Positions 58,276 to 64,000 of a DNA stretch of 64,000 nucleotides are shown piece after piece (position 1 is the first letter of the stretch; each line of letters opens with the position of its first letter). The stretch spans positions 7,859,260-7,923,259 of the forward strand of contig CM024178.1 of the NCBI GenBank assembly GCA_013433145.1, read 5' to 3'. Below the pieces are notes generated by a model. The model searched no databases and was not told the origin of the DNA. It worked only from the letters and a program-made list of their open reading frames with translations. Position numbers and translations under genes: made by a program. Origin of the DNA: Ascaris suum. Its lineage: Eukaryota > Nematoda > Chromadorea > Rhabditida > Ascarididae.

Positions 58276-59880
58276 ATGATAGGAGATCTATTGACGTATC
58301 ATTAGTGAAAGGAACTCAAACAAAAGCAGACCTATGGCGCCCATATTATACCTGACTAATGAGGCAACACACCTCTACACAATAGTTAAAATTTGCAGGT
58401 ATCTTATCATAAAACCGGGTATTTTGTAGTCATCATAAGTTTCCTTTCAATAAGAGAGAGAGGTAATATTCAACAAAAAAAAACGACCTTAAATACCGCA
58501 GATAAAATAGATATGTGCATATACCTTGCAAATTATCGCTCAAATCCTTTTGCCAAAACGTTAAGATTCTCTTAATTGTATAGAGTGTATTTTACATCAC
58601 TAATATTTAGCTATGCACATAGCATAATAATAAATTCAACAAATAATTTTGCAAAAAATATTGACGAGGAAAATCCATCAACAATGAATAACTATCATAG
58701 AATTGATACGATCAAAAAAATAAATAAATAGAAAACATCTACTGAAAATATGAAATTAATATTCAAGAGGAAATACATGAAATTTATTCTTTAAAAAAAT
58801 TGAAAATTCCAAAAAAAAAATTTAAGGTGAATTCTTTTTGCATTTTATGGCAGTAAACGATAAAATAAAAATAATACTAATATTTAGCAATAATTAGCAT
58901 ATAATAGCTAATAAATTTATTACTCTTTGAAATTTATTGAATTAAAGAAATTATATAATTTTTTGTTGGAAGCAAACGTGTAGCTATAGAAAAGGGTTCA
59001 TAAGCGCTTTTTAGATATACGCCTATATTTAACGATGAAACACCCCCCCCCCCCTCCTTCTCCAAGGGCTTAAAAAACTAGAATGGTTAGTGCTTATTCA
59101 AATGCACCTCTTCATTATCTGTTCTTTTTTTTTTCTTATTTAACGAGGTTTAAAAGATATCGACGAATGGTTCATTTTGAGTAAGCCGGTTGACTAGCAA
59201 TGCATGTATTCTTCAGCTATACATAAACCTTTACGAATGGTTATCTTTTTTTTGTGTATAGAAGCGAATATTTATGAATAAATAAGGCAAAAAAAAACCG
59301 ATAGAAAGTAGTTACATTGTAAATAATAATATAAAAATAAATAGATATATAGGCAAGCAATTTCAAAAGGATACGAATGAAGATAATAAACCAATCGAGC
59401 TCAACGTCCAGCACAATGGGAGTGATTCCATATTTCAAAAAAAAAAAAATCAAAAAAAGCGTCGGTTTATAGTCAAGTTCTCTTCATATTGCACTATGGA
59501 GTATTTCGCTAAAAAAACTTCACTTACAGAATTTTATAGAACATCGTATTTTTAAAATCGCATTGCAAGTAATTCAATTCGAAACGAAATGCCAATACTT
59601 TTAACAGATAATTGCCTCTATATGGTTTGCTATGAGGATCATAGAATTACGATGATCGTTTTGGTCACGAGTATTATGCAAATATCGGTGATCCATCAAT
59701 ATTCCCCCTTTCGTGCACATAAAGGAAACCAGCATATCAAGATTAGTCCATTCCTCTCTTCAAAGCGATACTCGAAAATCATCCCCCTTCTACACCACTT
59801 CCCTCTTCCTGCATACGACCACCATCCAACGCAACACCAACATCATCAGAAGCTCACAAAGGACAACGGTAACCATAAAC
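58276..59880. other. Upstream region of the SERTA gene
   Basis: No gene was recognised. The DNA is AT-rich with a C12 tract near 59042-59053 and poly(A) runs. Confidence 0.5.
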
Positions 59881-59884
59881 TTGA

Positions 59885-60300
59885 AAAATTAAAAACCGAA
59901 CTGTGAGGGGTGACGCAGAGTGGCACATCGAAATCACGCACACACCACTCATGGCCACTCGTTTCAACCTATAGAGAAGCCTGTTTAGTTATGTGTGCAA
60001 TTCCCAGTGCTTTCCACTGCGTCCCCTCATATATTCTTTCGTCGTCCATCGTTCCACCTTCATTACCTGGATGCCAACATCAGCGTCACGTACGCTCAAC
60101 ACACATCGTCTCCACGCAGCACTTTGCCGGAGTGCAACACCGAACACTGGCACACATCGAGTGAGCATCGCAATCAAATGCATTTCTGACGCTCCGCCCA
60201 TCACGGGAACAACGATGACGATGTATGACGGACGCCCACTTTGCTCGATACGAGAAATCAATAGAAGACTCCGGTGGGGGGGAGCGACTTGTTTACATCA
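59885..60300. promoter_or_regulatory. GC-rich island, possible distal promoter or lost exon
   Basis: About 400 bases are rich in C, CpG and CA. Open frames run on both strands (90 codons minus, 108 codons plus), but none is recognised and the openness may reflect composition. It lies about 2 kb upstream of the minus-strand SERTA gene and may hold its promoter or an untranslated first exon. It ends beside a G7 run near 60275. Confidence 0.3.
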
Positions 60301-60310
60301 GAGCTCCGAT

Positions 60311-63842
<3,532 letters not shown>

Positions 63843-64000
63843 TATTTATTTATTCTTATTGATCGACAATAAAATCTAAACCCTTCATGAAAATCGATGC
63901 GGAAAAAACTTTGATTGAGACTGTTTCATATGGGATTGCTAAAAAAACAATTCATAAAGCGTTCGTGATACGTGGTAATGGTTCAATAGAAAGGCATTTT

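Overview
This window looks like AT-rich nuclear DNA of a nematode. The genes have many introns with GT..AG borders and short acceptors of the TTTCAG/TTTTAG type. Acceptor-like AGs lie 5 to 39 bases before the start codons, as expected for spliced-leader trans-splicing. Long poly(G)/poly(C) and (TA)n tracts are common. A clade III (spirurid/filarial) worm is my best guess from intron size and the look of the proteins, but this is an inference and no search was run.

Four protein-coding genes can be assembled exon by exon. (1) AHSA1 (+ strand, 2413-9839, nine exons, 344 aa) is the activator of Hsp90 ATPase. (2) MPST-like two-domain rhodanese (+ strand, about 13307-19470) is complete except for an unresolved junction after a probable 17-codon first exon. 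(3) SCCPDH, the saccharopine dehydrogenase-like oxidoreductase (- strand, 48544-33381, ten exons, 422 aa), fills about 15 kb, including a 6.7 kb intron. (4) A SERTA-domain protein (- strand, 57932-55141, five exons, 238 aa) has a reading frame that seems to be knocked out of register inside an Asn-codon repeat in its last exon. About 80 further protein-like codons follow in the next frame, to 54897.

Layout: 1-2.4 kb, upstream DNA of AHSA1; 2.4-9.8 kb, AHSA1; 9.8-13.3 kb, intergenic; 13.3-19.5 kb, MPST; 19.5-33.4 kb, gene-poor and very AT-rich, with (TA)n arrays, a tRNA-like relic, a GC-rich island and one orphan exon candidate; 33.4-48.5 kb, SCCPDH, whose introns hold a possible nested exon, tandem repeats and a CpG-rich island; 48.6-54.9 kb, intergenic with a GC-rich island and a hairpin; 54.9-57.9 kb, SERTA gene; 58.1-58.3 kb, a 32-bp minisatellite; 59.9-60.3 kb, another GC-rich island; the remainder has no recognisable gene and ends in a (CT)n(TA)n array.

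The four genes do not form one pathway: they cover Hsp90 co-chaperoning, sulfur transfer, a membrane-linked NAD(P)-fold oxidoreductase and probable transcription co-regulation. I found no clearly novel multi-gene system. The best leads are the SERTA frameshift, the 32-bp minisatellite beside that gene, the conserved-looking orphan exons, the GC-rich islands and the density of G/C homopolymers.
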